DNA of 64,000 nt from Bacillota bacterium (GTDB lineage Bacteria; Bacillota; Clostridia; Christensenellales; Aristaeellaceae). The position numbers and the translations under genes were made by a program. Location of the stretch: positions 1 through 64,000 of the forward strand of contig JAEYOW010000015.1 of NCBI GenBank assembly GCA_023411375.1. Reading direction: 5' to 3'. Within the stretch, counting starts at the first letter, position 1. Every line of letters starts with the position of its first letter. The notes beneath the pieces are model-generated. The model did not search any database, was not told the origin of the DNA, and saw only the letters and a program-made list of their open reading frames with translations. Of this stretch, positions 8,163 to 16,219 are shown piece after piece.

Positions 8163-9005
8163 ATGCAATACCGCCGCTTTTCCAAACTAATCGCGCTGCT
8201 GACCGCGCTCATGCTGCTGAGCTGCATCGCCGTCCCCGCGCTGGCGCAAAGCGGCGCCGTCACCGTATCCGCCGCCGAATATCCCGTTACGCGCAACGGC
8301 GCCTATTCCTCCATGGAGGAGGTCGCCGTCTACATTGCCGCCTATGGCGGGCTGCCGCAAAACTTTCTAACCAAGAAGCAGGCCGAAGCGCTGGGATGGA
8401 ATAACCGGAAAGGCAATCTTAACGAAGTCGCGCCCGGGTGTTCCATCGGCGGCGATTCCTTTGGCAACTACGAGGGCCGCGTGCCCTCCGCCAGAGGCCG
8501 CAAATGGACGGAATGCGACATCGGCTACAACGGCGGCTACCGTGGCGGCGAGCGCATCGTGTTTTCCTCGGACGGCCTGATCTATTACAGCGGCGACCAT
8601 TACGAAACCTTCAGGCAGGTGGTTGTAACCACGGATGCCGCTACGTCCGCCGTCGGCGTAAAGGTAAAGAAAAGCGGCGAATACACCTCAAAAGACGAGG
8701 TGGCCGCCTATTTGCACCAATATGGAAAGCTGCCGAAAAATTACCTCACCAAAAGCGAGGCCAAGGCGCTGGGATGGAGCAATCAAAAAAACAATCTGGA
8801 CAAGGTAGCGCCCGGATGCGCCATCGGCGGCGACGAATTTCAGAACCGTGAGCGGCTTTTGCCAGACAAAAAGGGCCGCGCCTGGTATGAATGCGATGTA
8901 AACACTGTGGACGGCAAGCGTGGAAAGGAGCGCGTCGTTTTCTCCAGCGACGGTTTGATCTATTACTCCCCCGACAACCACAAGAGCTTTACCCGGCTGT
9001 ACTAA
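8163..9005 (+). CDS. Secreted ribonuclease with two tandem barnase-type domains
   Basis: 280 aa. A signal peptide spans 1-28 (VPALA, then Q29). Two barnase-family (N1/T1-type RNase) domains follow at about 40-153 and 168-280. By alignment to barnase, domain 1 keeps the Lys27, Glu73, Arg83, Arg87 and His102 equivalents as K71, E117, R127, R131 and H146, but the Arg59 position is Y103. Domain 2 keeps K197, R229, E243, R253 and R257, but the His102 position is N272 with His shifted to 273. Each domain has two Cys (93/118, 219/244) that barnase lacks. Domain 1 should therefore be an active RNase; domain 2 may be inactive or altered. A barstar-like gene follows after 16 nt. GGGAGG lies 9 nt before the start. 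Confidence 0.9.
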   Translation: MQYRRFSKLIALLTALMLLSCIAVPALAQSGAVTVSAAEYPVTRNGAYSSMEEVAVYIAAYGGLPQNFLTKKQAEALGWNNRKGNLNEVAPGCSIGGDSFGNYEGRVPSARGRKWTECDIGYNGGYRGGERIVFSSDGLIYYSGDHYETFRQVVVTTDAATSAVGVKVKKSGEYTSKDEVAAYLHQYGKLPKNYLTKSEAKALGWSNQKNNLDKVAPGCAIGGDEFQNRERLLPDKKGRAWYECDVNTVDGKRGKERVVFSSDGLIYYSPDNHKSFTRLY

Positions 9006-9021
9006 GCAAGGAGGCGGCTGC

Positions 9022-9297
9022 ATGCGCGACGTTACACTGGACCTTACCCCGTTTGAGGAAAAAATCTCACTGCACCGATACTTCAAGGAGGCGCTCGCCT
9101 TTCCGTTCTATTACGGCGCAAATCTGGACGCCCTCCACGACGAGCTGACCAGCGAAACCGAGCCTCTGCACATCACCGTCGTCTATCCCAGCAAGCCGCG
9201 CGGCAAGATGACTGAGTACCTGCCCCGTCTGCTGCGCGTTTTCGAGGATGCCGCACGGGAAAACTATCATCTGGAAATCACCTACCGGGAAGCGTGA
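9022..9297 (+). CDS. Barstar-like RNase inhibitor
   Basis: 91 aa, no signal peptide, so it stays in the cytoplasm and protects the producer from its RNase. The barstar core PFYYGANLDALHDEL gives the residues equivalent to Tyr29, Asp35 and Asp39 (Y30, D36, D40). Trp38 is replaced by H39, and the Glu76 position is D76 in RVFEDAARE. AAGGAGG precedes the start, 16 nt after the RNase stop, so the pair is translationally close. The match in fold pattern, size and neighbour makes the call strong. Confidence 0.9.
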   Translation: MRDVTLDLTPFEEKISLHRYFKEALAFPFYYGANLDALHDELTSETEPLHITVVYPSKPRGKMTEYLPRLLRVFEDAARENYHLEITYREA

Positions 9298-9337
9298 CAC
9301 GGCGCAAGGCTTAGGAGCCGCTTTCCCATATATGAAT

Positions 9338-9387
9338 AAAAGCCCCGCCATCCTGCCGAACGTTACGCAGGAAGGCGGAGGCTTTTT
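9338..9387. terminator. Bidirectional terminator between barstar and GDPD genes
   Basis: AAAAGCC..GCC..TCCTGC pairs with GCAGGA..GGC..GGCTTTT across a 10 nt loop, ending in T5 on the plus strand and in T4 on the minus strand. It lies between two convergent genes. Confidence 0.8.
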
Positions 9388-9416
9388 ACGATGACGCTTC
9401 TGTCCGCGCGCTTTAC

Positions 9417-10142
9417 CTACCGGTTAACGGCGCTTTTGCCCAACGCCGCCGAAAGCTTATCGGGAAAATTGATTGTCATGCCGTCCCCGTTCAGTTCAAG
9501 GGCCCGCCGCATCAGTTCCTCCGTGCCCACGCCCCAGAACCGCACGGAAAAACCGCGTTCCCGCGCCATGCGCATATCCCGTGCGTCCACCGTATCCACC
9601 CGGGGACAAATCTGTCCCACATGGGCCGCTTCCAGCCGGTCCAGCGTTTCAGGGGTAATCCGTTCCGTCAGGTATCCCAGCGCGATCTCCCTGTCGAGAT
9701 TTCGAAGCGCCCTGATGCTGTCCCAAATAAACGAGGTAAATATCACCTTTTCGCGGCATCCGTAGGCGTTTACCAGGTTCAGCGCCTGCTCCTCCACCCC
9801 GTATTGCTTAATTTCAAGCGAGAAGGTCAGCCGTTTTGCGCCGAAGTGAATAAAAAATTCCTCCAGCGTCACAATGCTCTCCCCTACGAAGCGCTCGCCC
9901 AAAAAAGCGCCGAAATCCATCTTCAGCAGTTCCGCATAGGTATAGTCCGAAATCGTACCCTTCTTGGCCGCCACGCGCTCCAGCGTATCGTCATGGTGCA
10001 GCACGAGCACGCCGTCCCTGGTGCGCTGGATGTCCGTTTCAATCCCGTCCGCCTGCATTTGCAGCCCTTCGTAGAATGCCCACAGCGTATTTTCCGGATA
10101 GTACGCGCTTGCGCCGCGGTGGGCATAGTTAATAACCGGCAT
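9417..10142 (-). CDS. Glycerophosphodiester phosphodiesterase (UgpQ-like)
   Basis: 241 aa. It should hydrolyse glycerophosphodiesters to sn-glycerol-3-phosphate and an alcohol. The GDPD signature is present: YAHRGASAYYPENT (H8, R9), ADGIETDIQRTRDG (E35, D37) and VLVLHHDDTLERV (H50). Later, EIKQYG supplies the third acidic ligand. There is no signal peptide, so it acts in the cytoplasm. It is the last gene of an ABC-importer cluster, the same partnership as UgpBAE with UgpQ, which suggests that the importer brings in glycerophosphodiesters or glycerol-3-phosphate. Confidence 0.9.
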   Translation of the reverse strand: MPVINYAHRGASAYYPENTLWAFYEGLQMQADGIETDIQRTRDGVLVLHHDDTLERVAAKKGTISDYTYAELLKMDFGAFLGERFVGESIVTLEEFFIHFGAKRLTFSLEIKQYGVEEQALNLVNAYGCREKVIFTSFIWDSIRALRNLDREIALGYLTERITPETLDRLEAAHVGQICPRVDTVDARDMRMARERGFSVRFWGVGTEELMRRALELNGDGMTINFPDKLSAALGKSAVNR

Positions 10143-10204
10143 AAATGTTGCTCCTTCGTTGATGTAAGGCTTCCAGCGCTCCCATAAGGCCAGCGCGCCA
10201 AAGG

Positions 10205-10236
10205 CGGCGGGGGCCGCGCGCCCCGGGCCCCCGCCG
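10205..10236 (-). other. Strong intergenic hairpin between binding-protein and GDPD genes
   Basis: A perfect 10 bp GC stem (CGGCGGGGGC with its complement) around a 12 nt loop, without a T-run. In ABC operons such hairpins often protect the 3' end of the binding-protein mRNA; here that role is inferred. Confidence 0.55.
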
Positions 10237-10268
10237 TACCCCGTCCTCAGCGCCGCATTTCCATGCGC

Positions 10269-11507
10269 TCAGTACAGCATCATAAACTCGTCCACTTCCG
10301 CCTGAAGGTCTTTCAGCGCGGCGGCAATATCCATATCGGGGTTTGCCTCCACCTCGGAAAGCAGCGCCATCAGCTCGTTCCAAATAGTGGAATCGGCCGG
10401 ATGAATGTTCTGCCCCTGAATGTACTCAACCTGGTCCAGAACCGTTTTCCAGATCGGATCCTCAAGCCGCTGCTGAATCAGCTCGCTGGCGAACTGCGCC
10501 TTGGTAAAGGGCATATAGCCGCGCGTCAGCGAGGATTTTGCCATCGCCTCCGGCGAAATCAAGTACTGGATAAATTTCCAGGAAGCTTCCTGGCGCGCCT
10601 CATCGGAGGCGAAAATCGCCAGGCCGTTGCCGCCTACACATACGTTCAGCGTCTTTTCAGCGGGGAAGAACGCCATGTTATACTCAAAGTTCTCGCCGAC
10701 CGCCTTTTCAATGTTGCTCTTGGAGGCGCAGGAGGTGAAGTAGAACAGCACGCTGCCGTTGGTAAAGTCGGTCTGTCCGGTGGCATGCTGGTTGGCCGGC
10801 ATCACGCCGTCGCGCACAAGGCCGCCCAGCCGGGTCAGCACCTCCAGCATTTCCGGGGTGTCCACATTCACGTTGCCCTCCGCATCGATGATGGCTCCGC
10901 CGAAATTCCAGACCAGCGGCTGAATGTACCATGGCGTATCCGCCGCGAAGTTCAGGCCGAAAACGTCGGTCGTGCCGTCGCCGTTTACATCCTTTACGGC
11001 CTTCTTGGCAGTCTCCTCCAGCTCGCTGAAGGTCTTGGGCACCGTCAGGCCCAGCTCCTCAAGCATGGTGGCGTTGTAGTACATCATCGGCATGCTGCTC
11101 TGATACGGCACCGCCAGCCGCACACCCTGATAGGTATAGCGCGTCCAGAAGCCCTCGATCACGTCCGCCTGCTCCTCGGCGCTCATATAGTTTTCAATCG
11201 GAATCAGCTTGCCGGCATCGTAAAACTGCGGAATACCGTGCCTCTGGCCCACAATCCCCACCTGCGGCAGGTTGTTTGCCGCAATGGCGGCGTTGTATTT
11301 GGCGACCAGGTCGTCGTAGTTTTCGCCCACCTGCACCTGGTTGATCTTAATGCCGGGGTTGGCCGCCTCAAAGGCCGCGATTTCCTCCGTAAAATCGTCG
11401 CTTGTGCGTACCCAGAAATCCAGCGTGACCGTTTCCTCCGCCAGCGCGGCCCCGCACGCCGCCAACATCAGGCACAACGCCATAACCATGGATAGAACCT
11501 TTTTCAT
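10269..11507 (-). CDS. ABC-importer solute-binding lipoprotein (family 1, UgpB/MalE-like)
   Basis: 412 aa. The N-terminus MKKVLSMVMALCLMLAACGA ends in a good lipobox (LAAC, C18), so this is a membrane-anchored receptor on the outer face. The mature part starts TLDFWVRTSDDFTEEI, as in the family 1 binding-protein clan. Later it shows the typical SWKFIQYLISPEAMAKSS segment. AAAGGA lies 9 nt before the ATG. It follows its two permeases and precedes a GDPD gene. The ligand is not readable from sequence; the GDPD partner favours glycerol-3-phosphate or its diesters over a sugar. Confidence 0.88.
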   Translation of the reverse strand: MKKVLSMVMALCLMLAACGAALAEETVTLDFWVRTSDDFTEEIAAFEAANPGIKINQVQVGENYDDLVAKYNAAIAANNLPQVGIVGQRHGIPQFYDAGKLIPIENYMSAEEQADVIEGFWTRYTYQGVRLAVPYQSSMPMMYYNATMLEELGLTVPKTFSELEETAKKAVKDVNGDGTTDVFGLNFAADTPWYIQPLVWNFGGAIIDAEGNVNVDTPEMLEVLTRLGGLVRDGVMPANQHATGQTDFTNGSVLFYFTSCASKSNIEKAVGENFEYNMAFFPAEKTLNVCVGGNGLAIFASDEARQEASWKFIQYLISPEAMAKSSLTRGYMPFTKAQFASELIQQRLEDPIWKTVLDQVEYIQGQNIHPADSTIWNELMALLSEVEANPDMDIAAALKDLQAEVDEFMMLY

Positions 11508-11553
11508 GATACCATATCCTTTCCTTTATTTTCAGCACCTCCGTGCCGGGTAG

Positions 11554-12384
11554 CTATTTGATGCCCACCTTGGTAACGCCCTGTACAAAATATCTTTGCA
11601 GCGCTACAAACAGGGCGATAATCGGCAGCGTGATCAGCGCGGACATGGCCATCAGCTGGTTCCATTCCACGCCCTGATCCAGCGTCATCAGTGAACGCAG
11701 GCCCGTTTGCACCGTGCGCAGCTCCATGCTGTTGGTAATGATGAGCGGCCACAGGTAGCTGTTCCAGCTGGCGATAAAGCCCATAATGGCGATGGTTGCC
11801 ATCGCGCTCTTGCCAAGCGGCAGCACGATGCGGAAAAACGCCTGAACCTCGCCCGCGCCGTCAATCTTCGCAGCCTCTATCAGCGCGTCCGGAATGGTCA
11901 TGTAAAACTGGCGAAGCAGAAACACGCCGAACACGCTGACCAGCGACGTACATACCACCGAAAAGAAGGTGTCCATCAGCCCAACCGCCGAAAGGGTCAG
12001 GTAGTTGGAAACAATCGTCGCCTCCATCGGTATCATCATTGAGCACAGAAAGATCATAAACAGCGGCTTGCTGAGCTTGAAACGGATTTTTGCGAAGGCA
12101 TAGGCCGCCATCGAGCTGGTAATCAGCTGGGCGGCGACGGTCGCCAGCGCCATCAGCAGGCTGTTTCGGAAATAGATATCAAACCTCGCCCGTCCCCATG
12201 CCATGGCATAGTTCTCCCAGTGCCATACCGTCGGCCAGAATACGACGGGGTTTAAAACCTCGTCGGAGGATTTAAACGAGCAGATGATCATCCAAAAAAA
12301 CGGAAAAACGACAATTACCGCAATAACCGTCAGGCATAAAATCCGCAGCGTCTCCGACAGCCGGTATCCAACGCTGTTTTTCAT
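11554..12384 (-). CDS. ABC-importer permease, MalG/UgpE type
   Basis: 276 aa with six transmembrane helices. The EAA loop that contacts the ATPase is LIEAAKIDGAGEVQAFFRIV. The start at ATG 12384 is chosen from protein length. GGAGAGG lies 13 nt upstream, which is long, so the ATG at 12396 or the GTG at 12393 remain possible. It forms the translocation pore with the permease just upstream. No ATPase gene is nearby; a shared MsmX/UgpC-like ATPase encoded elsewhere is probable. Confidence 0.88.
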   Translation of the reverse strand: MKNSVGYRLSETLRILCLTVIAVIVVFPFFWMIICSFKSSDEVLNPVVFWPTVWHWENYAMAWGRARFDIYFRNSLLMALATVAAQLITSSMAAYAFAKIRFKLSKPLFMIFLCSMMIPMEATIVSNYLTLSAVGLMDTFFSVVCTSLVSVFGVFLLRQFYMTIPDALIEAAKIDGAGEVQAFFRIVLPLGKSAMATIAIMGFIASWNSYLWPLIITNSMELRTVQTGLRSLMTLDQGVEWNQLMAMSALITLPIIALFVALQRYFVQGVTKVGIK

Positions 12385-12442
12385 CGTAAACACCATCCCT
12401 CTCCACCGGGCACAACGGGCCCGGAAAAGTCCGCCAAAGCAC

Positions 12443-13324
12443 CTACACGTCGTAATTGACAAACCGCTCCAGCGCCATCTGCACCAGATTGACAATCAGG
12501 ATCAGGGCAAACAGTATCAGCGCGATAGCGGATGCGTAGCCCAGCTGATAGCGGCGGAAAGCGTATTCGTAAAGCATAACCACCAGGTTTTGCGTCGCCT
12601 TGGCCGGGCCGCCGTCCGTCATGACGTTGATGGTGGTAAACATCTTCAAAACCTCGATGGAGTTGAGGATCAGCAGCATAAACGTGGTGGGCGACACCAG
12701 CGGCACGGTAATATGCCAGACGGTTTGCAACGTGTTTGCGCCGTCGATGCGCGCCGCCTCGTTAATCTCGTCGGAGATGTTTTGAATCCCGCCCAGATAG
12801 ACCACGGTGCTATACCCCAGCATGCGCCAGATTGCGATCAGCGCCAGAGAGGGAAGGGCGGAGGCGGGTTCGTTAAGCCACCGGACCGGCGCGATGCCAA
12901 GGGCTCCCAACACGGTGTTGAGCAGCCCGTACTGCGGATTGTAGATAAACAGCCACACCACGGAAATCGCCACCATGCTGGATACGCGCGGGGTAAATAG
13001 CATTGTGCGGAACACCACGTTCATCCGGTTTTTTCGGCGCAGCATCAGCGCCAGCAAAAACCCGAGCACCAGCGTCACCGGCAGGATAATCACGGCATAC
13101 TGTAGCGTGCGAAGGATGGTGTCGTAAATCTCCGGCGAGCCAAAAAGCTTTTGGTAGTTATAAAGGCCGATAAACTTCTTTTTGGAGGTCAGGTTCCAAT
13201 GATAAAAGCTCGTCACCACAGCGTTAAGCATGGGGTAAAGCGTAAACAGGGCTAAAAACAGCAGCGCCGGCAGGGTCCATGCGACGCCCTTAAGCTCCTG
13301 TAGCCAGCGTTTTTTTACATTCAT
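12443..13324 (-). CDS. ABC-importer permease, MalF/UgpA type
   Basis: 293 aa with six transmembrane helices, the first at about 15-37 (LPALLFLALFTLYPMLNAVV). The EAA loop is EINEAARIDGANTLQTVWHI. It is first in the minus-strand importer operon (permease, permease, binding protein, GDPD), the same gene set as ugpAEBQ. Its promoter lies in the 188 bp spacer shared with the divergent LysR gene, which makes that regulator a candidate controller. Confidence 0.88.
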   Translation of the reverse strand: MNVKKRWLQELKGVAWTLPALLFLALFTLYPMLNAVVTSFYHWNLTSKKKFIGLYNYQKLFGSPEIYDTILRTLQYAVIILPVTLVLGFLLALMLRRKNRMNVVFRTMLFTPRVSSMVAISVVWLFIYNPQYGLLNTVLGALGIAPVRWLNEPASALPSLALIAIWRMLGYSTVVYLGGIQNISDEINEAARIDGANTLQTVWHITVPLVSPTTFMLLILNSIEVLKMFTTINVMTDGGPAKATQNLVVMLYEYAFRRYQLGYASAIALILFALILIVNLVQMALERFVNYDV

Positions 13325-13410
13325 AAGCGGCGTTCCCTCCTCTTTTCATCGCACCCATTGTTATCCAAACTACTTATAAAAATTTCCTGTACCCTCCTTT
13401 GATTTCGCAC

Positions 13411-13430
13411 ACAGTATTTTCTTTATCTGT
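13411..13430. promoter_or_regulatory. Possible LysR-type operator dyad
   Basis: ACAG and CTGT flank a 12 nt AT-rich centre in the spacer between the divergent lysR-type gene and the importer operon. LysR proteins bind AT-rich interrupted dyads in such positions; no binding evidence is available. Confidence 0.3.
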
Positions 13431-13445
13431 ATTTTGCCACTGCTA

Positions 13446-13474
13446 TTGCCTTTCGTCAAATACAAACGTAGAAT
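13446..13474 (+). promoter_or_regulatory. Sigma-A promoter of the LysR gene
   Basis: TTGCCT and TAGAAT with 17 bp spacing, about 40 nt before the GTG start. It lies just downstream of the ACAG/CTGT dyad, an arrangement that would allow autoregulation. Confidence 0.55.
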
Positions 13475-13512
13475 AGAACCATAAGAAAAACCTATGGACG
13501 GAGGGATGATCC

Positions 13513-14427
13513 GTGGACTTTAAAGCCATCGAGTACCTTTGCGCCATCGTGGAGGCAAAGACCATTTCGCAGGCGGCCAAAAATCTTTTCATCAGCCAGC
13601 CCGCGCTAAGCCAGTACGTTGCCAAAATCGAGCGCGACCTTGGCACGCCTGTGTTTATTCGCAATGGGCACGCTATGACGCTTACTTCGGCGGGCGAAAT
13701 TCTGGTGCGCGAGGGCCGCGCGCTCATGGCGGAGCGCGAAAAGATGCTTTCGCATATCGCGAGCCTGTCCGACCAGGCTCAGGAGGTTATCCGGTTTGGC
13801 ATTTCTCCCTTCTACAGCAAATATTACCTTCCGCTTTTGATTCCTTACTACCGCGAGCATTACCCGCATGTCAAACTGGATATCGTGGAGATGTCGTCCA
13901 CCGCGCTGGAGGATGAGGTGCTCGCCCAACGGCTTGATTTCTGCTTCATTCCCGCCGAGCCCATGCGCGACGGGCTCGCCTACCAGCCCATCTGTATGGA
14001 AGAAATCATGATCGGCATTCCTCCCGGACACCCCGCCAACAAGCACATCACCCCCTCGCCCGGCATTCCATATCTGGATATCTCCGTCATTAAGGACGAA
14101 CCTTTCGTGGCCTTGATTCCCTCCCTCAAGTTTTCCAGGATGAGCCAGCGTATTCTGCGCCACTTCGGCATCACTCCCGATACGGTCTATGAAACCACCA
14201 ACTGGGATACCGTATGCATGCTGGTGGCAAAGGGCGTGGGCGTGGGCTTCCTGCCCGAGGTGCTGATGCACATGCACGTGCACGAGCCAAATTTCTACCG
14301 CATCGCAGGGATTGACTCCACCCGCGCCTACGCGGTTGTATACGCAAAGGGCAAACACCTCTCCCACGCGGCGCTCAACCTCATCAATATCTTTATTGAA
14401 AACCTGAAACGCTACAAAGCTGAGTAA
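13513..14427 (+). CDS. LysR-family transcriptional regulator
   Basis: 304 aa. The N-terminal winged helix-turn-helix spans about 1-60, with the signature TISQAAKNLFISQPALSQYV. A linker helix and a periplasmic-binding-like effector domain (about 90-295) follow. The start is a GTG with GGAGGG 7 nt before it. LysR regulators usually control the gene divergent to them, here the glycerophosphodiester-type importer. The other neighbour, the arabinoside binding protein 152 bp downstream, is less likely because that locus has its own two-component system. The effector is unknown. Confidence 0.88.
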   Translation: MDFKAIEYLCAIVEAKTISQAAKNLFISQPALSQYVAKIERDLGTPVFIRNGHAMTLTSAGEILVREGRALMAEREKMLSHIASLSDQAQEVIRFGISPFYSKYYLPLLIPYYREHYPHVKLDIVEMSSTALEDEVLAQRLDFCFIPAEPMRDGLAYQPICMEEIMIGIPPGHPANKHITPSPGIPYLDISVIKDEPFVALIPSLKFSRMSQRILRHFGITPDTVYETTNWDTVCMLVAKGVGVGFLPEVLMHMHVHEPNFYRIAGIDSTRAYAVVYAKGKHLSHAALNLINIFIENLKRYKAE

Positions 14428-14579
14428 GCTCCCTCCTTCTGGCCGTTTTCCTCCCCTATGGCACAAAAGTGTAGTTTTGAGGATAAATCTGTGCAATGCA
14501 ATCCGCGCGCCCCTCTGCTATACTTCATTTATACACAGGAAGGCACAGCCTTCCCGTACAACGAAATGGAGGGTTTTAA

Positions 14580-15833
14580 ATGAAAAGGTTTCTTGGACTG
14601 ACGCTCGCGCTGTGCCTGGTTTTGGGTTGTATCCCGGCCGCCATGGCGCAGGAGCCTATCGAAATCAACATCTACCACCACATGAGCACCGATACCGCCC
14701 GCGGCCAGGCCACGGAAAAGATCATCGAAAAGTTTAACGAGGAATACGCCGGCGTGTACAAGGCCGTTTCCAGCGTCAATCCCGACTTCCCCACCTACCA
14801 GGAGAAGGTCAAGGCCATGATCGCCGCCAACGAAACCCCCGACATCTTCTGCTATAACTATAACCCCAACGACCTTTCCCGCCAGAACAGCGGCAAGCTG
14901 ATGGACCTGACGCCCTACATGGACGAGGAATGGAAGGCCCGCTTCAAGCAAAGCGACCTGGACCTGCTTACCCTGGACGGCAAGCTCTATTCCCTGCCGC
15001 GCGCCCAGCAAGCCGCCGTGTTCTACTATAACGCCGAGCTTCTGGCCGCCGCGGGTTACGATCACTTCCCCACCACTTGGGACGAGTTCTTCGCCTGCTG
15101 CGAGGCGCTGAAGCAAAACGGCGTCTCCGCCATCTCGCTCTACACCGCCGACGATGCGTGGTACGCCACGGGCTTCCTGACCTATGCCTTCGCCAGCTTT
15201 GCCGGCGCGGGGCTTGCCAACAGCGGTACCATTGAGTGCGACGAAATGGTCAAGGCCGCCGAGTATCTCCAGAAGGCCTTCGCCTACACCACCAGCGACG
15301 CTGTGGGCGCGAACTATTCCGTAGCCTCCAACAACTTTATGACCGGCAAAACCGCCATGCTGATCGACGGCCCGTGGCTGATGGGCTCCATCCCCGAGGA
15401 TATGCTTGGCAAGGTTAAGGTGGGCGTTGCTCCCTCCTTTGGCGACGGCAAGGTTGCCGCCAACTATCTGGTGACCGACGCGCAGTCCCCCTGGGCCGCC
15501 GCCGCGCAGTCGGATCCCGCCAAGGCCGAGGCCGTCGTCGCCTTGCTCAAGTACCTCACCAGCGAGGAAGCCGCCAAGATTTACACCCTTGAGGGCAGCG
15601 AGTATCAGTCCGCCAAGCTTACCCTCACCGATGAGGATATGGCCAGCATGAACGACGTGCAGCGCGAGTACTTCAACGTTTACTCCACGGGTGAGGAGAA
15701 CATCGTAAACATCCAGCGCAACCTCTCCACCGCCGCCAACGCCGCCCTGCCTTCGTTGGTAGAAGCGCTGGTGCTTGGCGAAGCCACCGCCGAGGAGTTC
15801 GTGGCTCAGCTGGCTGCCGAAAACGCCTATTAA
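14580..15833 (+). CDS. ABC-importer solute-binding protein of the arabinoside locus
   Basis: 417 aa. The leader MKRFLGLTLALCLVLGCIPA has a Cys at 17 preceded by V-L-G, which can serve as a lipobox. The mature region EIN-YHHMSTDTARGQATEKI is typical of family 1 sugar receptors. GGAGGG lies 6 nt from the ATG. TATACT at 14519-14524 looks like a -10 element with no good -35 box, as expected for an activated promoter. With the two permeases beyond the spacer it forms an importer, presumably for arabino-oligosaccharides given the GH127 and GH43 genes downstream. Confidence 0.88.
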   Translation: MKRFLGLTLALCLVLGCIPAAMAQEPIEINIYHHMSTDTARGQATEKIIEKFNEEYAGVYKAVSSVNPDFPTYQEKVKAMIAANETPDIFCYNYNPNDLSRQNSGKLMDLTPYMDEEWKARFKQSDLDLLTLDGKLYSLPRAQQAAVFYYNAELLAAAGYDHFPTTWDEFFACCEALKQNGVSAISLYTADDAWYATGFLTYAFASFAGAGLANSGTIECDEMVKAAEYLQKAFAYTTSDAVGANYSVASNNFMTGKTAMLIDGPWLMGSIPEDMLGKVKVGVAPSFGDGKVAANYLVTDAQSPWAAAAQSDPAKAEAVVALLKYLTSEEAAKIYTLEGSEYQSAKLTLTDEDMASMNDVQREYFNVYSTGEENIVNIQRNLSTAANAALPSLVEALVLGEATAEEFVAQLAAENAY

Positions 15834-16219
15834 TCGCTTCACAGGCTGCCAAGGGATATGACGCTAAGGACGTTGCGGGCATGCGCCCCACGCAGTTAAG
15901 GGGTTCGCCCTTGCGGGAATCATAGGGGTGAAACCCCATGACTATCGGAAACCCATATCAAAGGGTGGCTTGGAGGGGCCGAAGCCCCTCCAAGTGCATT
16001 CGTATCGGCTGGATGACCTGCGGCCAGCAATTGCTCCGGTACTCCCGCCGTGCGCAGCACCTAGGCAGGCGGACAGTTTGCGCTTAAAGCGCAAACATTA
16101 CCCGTATTTGGCAAAAAAGGACGTAGTGCTCTTTTGCCACGCTGAGGGGTGAAACCCCAATCGCCTCCCCGTCCTTAGCGCCCCCCGGCAGCCTGCTTTT
16201 TCGTAAGGAGGATTTCCCC
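15834..16219 (+). repeat. Palindrome-rich spacer inside the ABC-importer operon
   Basis: 386 bp without a convincing gene. It contains AAGGG-type (15898-15912), GGGGTGAAACCCC (15925-15937 and again 16146-16158), an exact 11 bp stem with a CGAA loop (15969-15994), a GTTTGCGCTT dyad (16076-16096) and GGCAAAA/TTTTGCC (16110-16138). The stem at 15969 and the text after it resemble 56941-56975. This looks like REP-type intergenic repeat DNA. A role in binding-protein mRNA stability is possible. A short open frame at 15928-16152 has no ribosome site or protein-like composition. Confidence 0.6.

Noticed and set aside
8163..9297. Contact-dependent inhibition or polymorphic toxin system
   Set aside because: The RNase has a plain Sec signal peptide and no delivery or repeat domains, so a secreted barnase-type enzyme with cytoplasmic inhibitor is the simpler reading.
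10263..11495. Long open frame antisense to the solute-binding protein gene (410 codons, plus strand)
   Set aside because: It is His/Gln/Arg-rich, has no ribosome site and mirrors the codon bias of the minus-strand gene with its signal peptide and family motifs.
14529..15842. 437-codon frame antisense to the second binding-protein gene
   Set aside because: Gly/Val/His-rich shadow of a well-supported plus-strand gene; no start signal and no domain pattern.
15928..16152. Short open frame in the palindrome-rich spacer
   Set aside because: Composed of hairpin DNA, no Shine-Dalgarno site and no recognisable protein features.
15834..16219. Insertion sequence or CRISPR array in the spacer
   Set aside because: No transposase, no terminal repeats flanking the whole element, and no regularly spaced direct repeats; only local hairpins.
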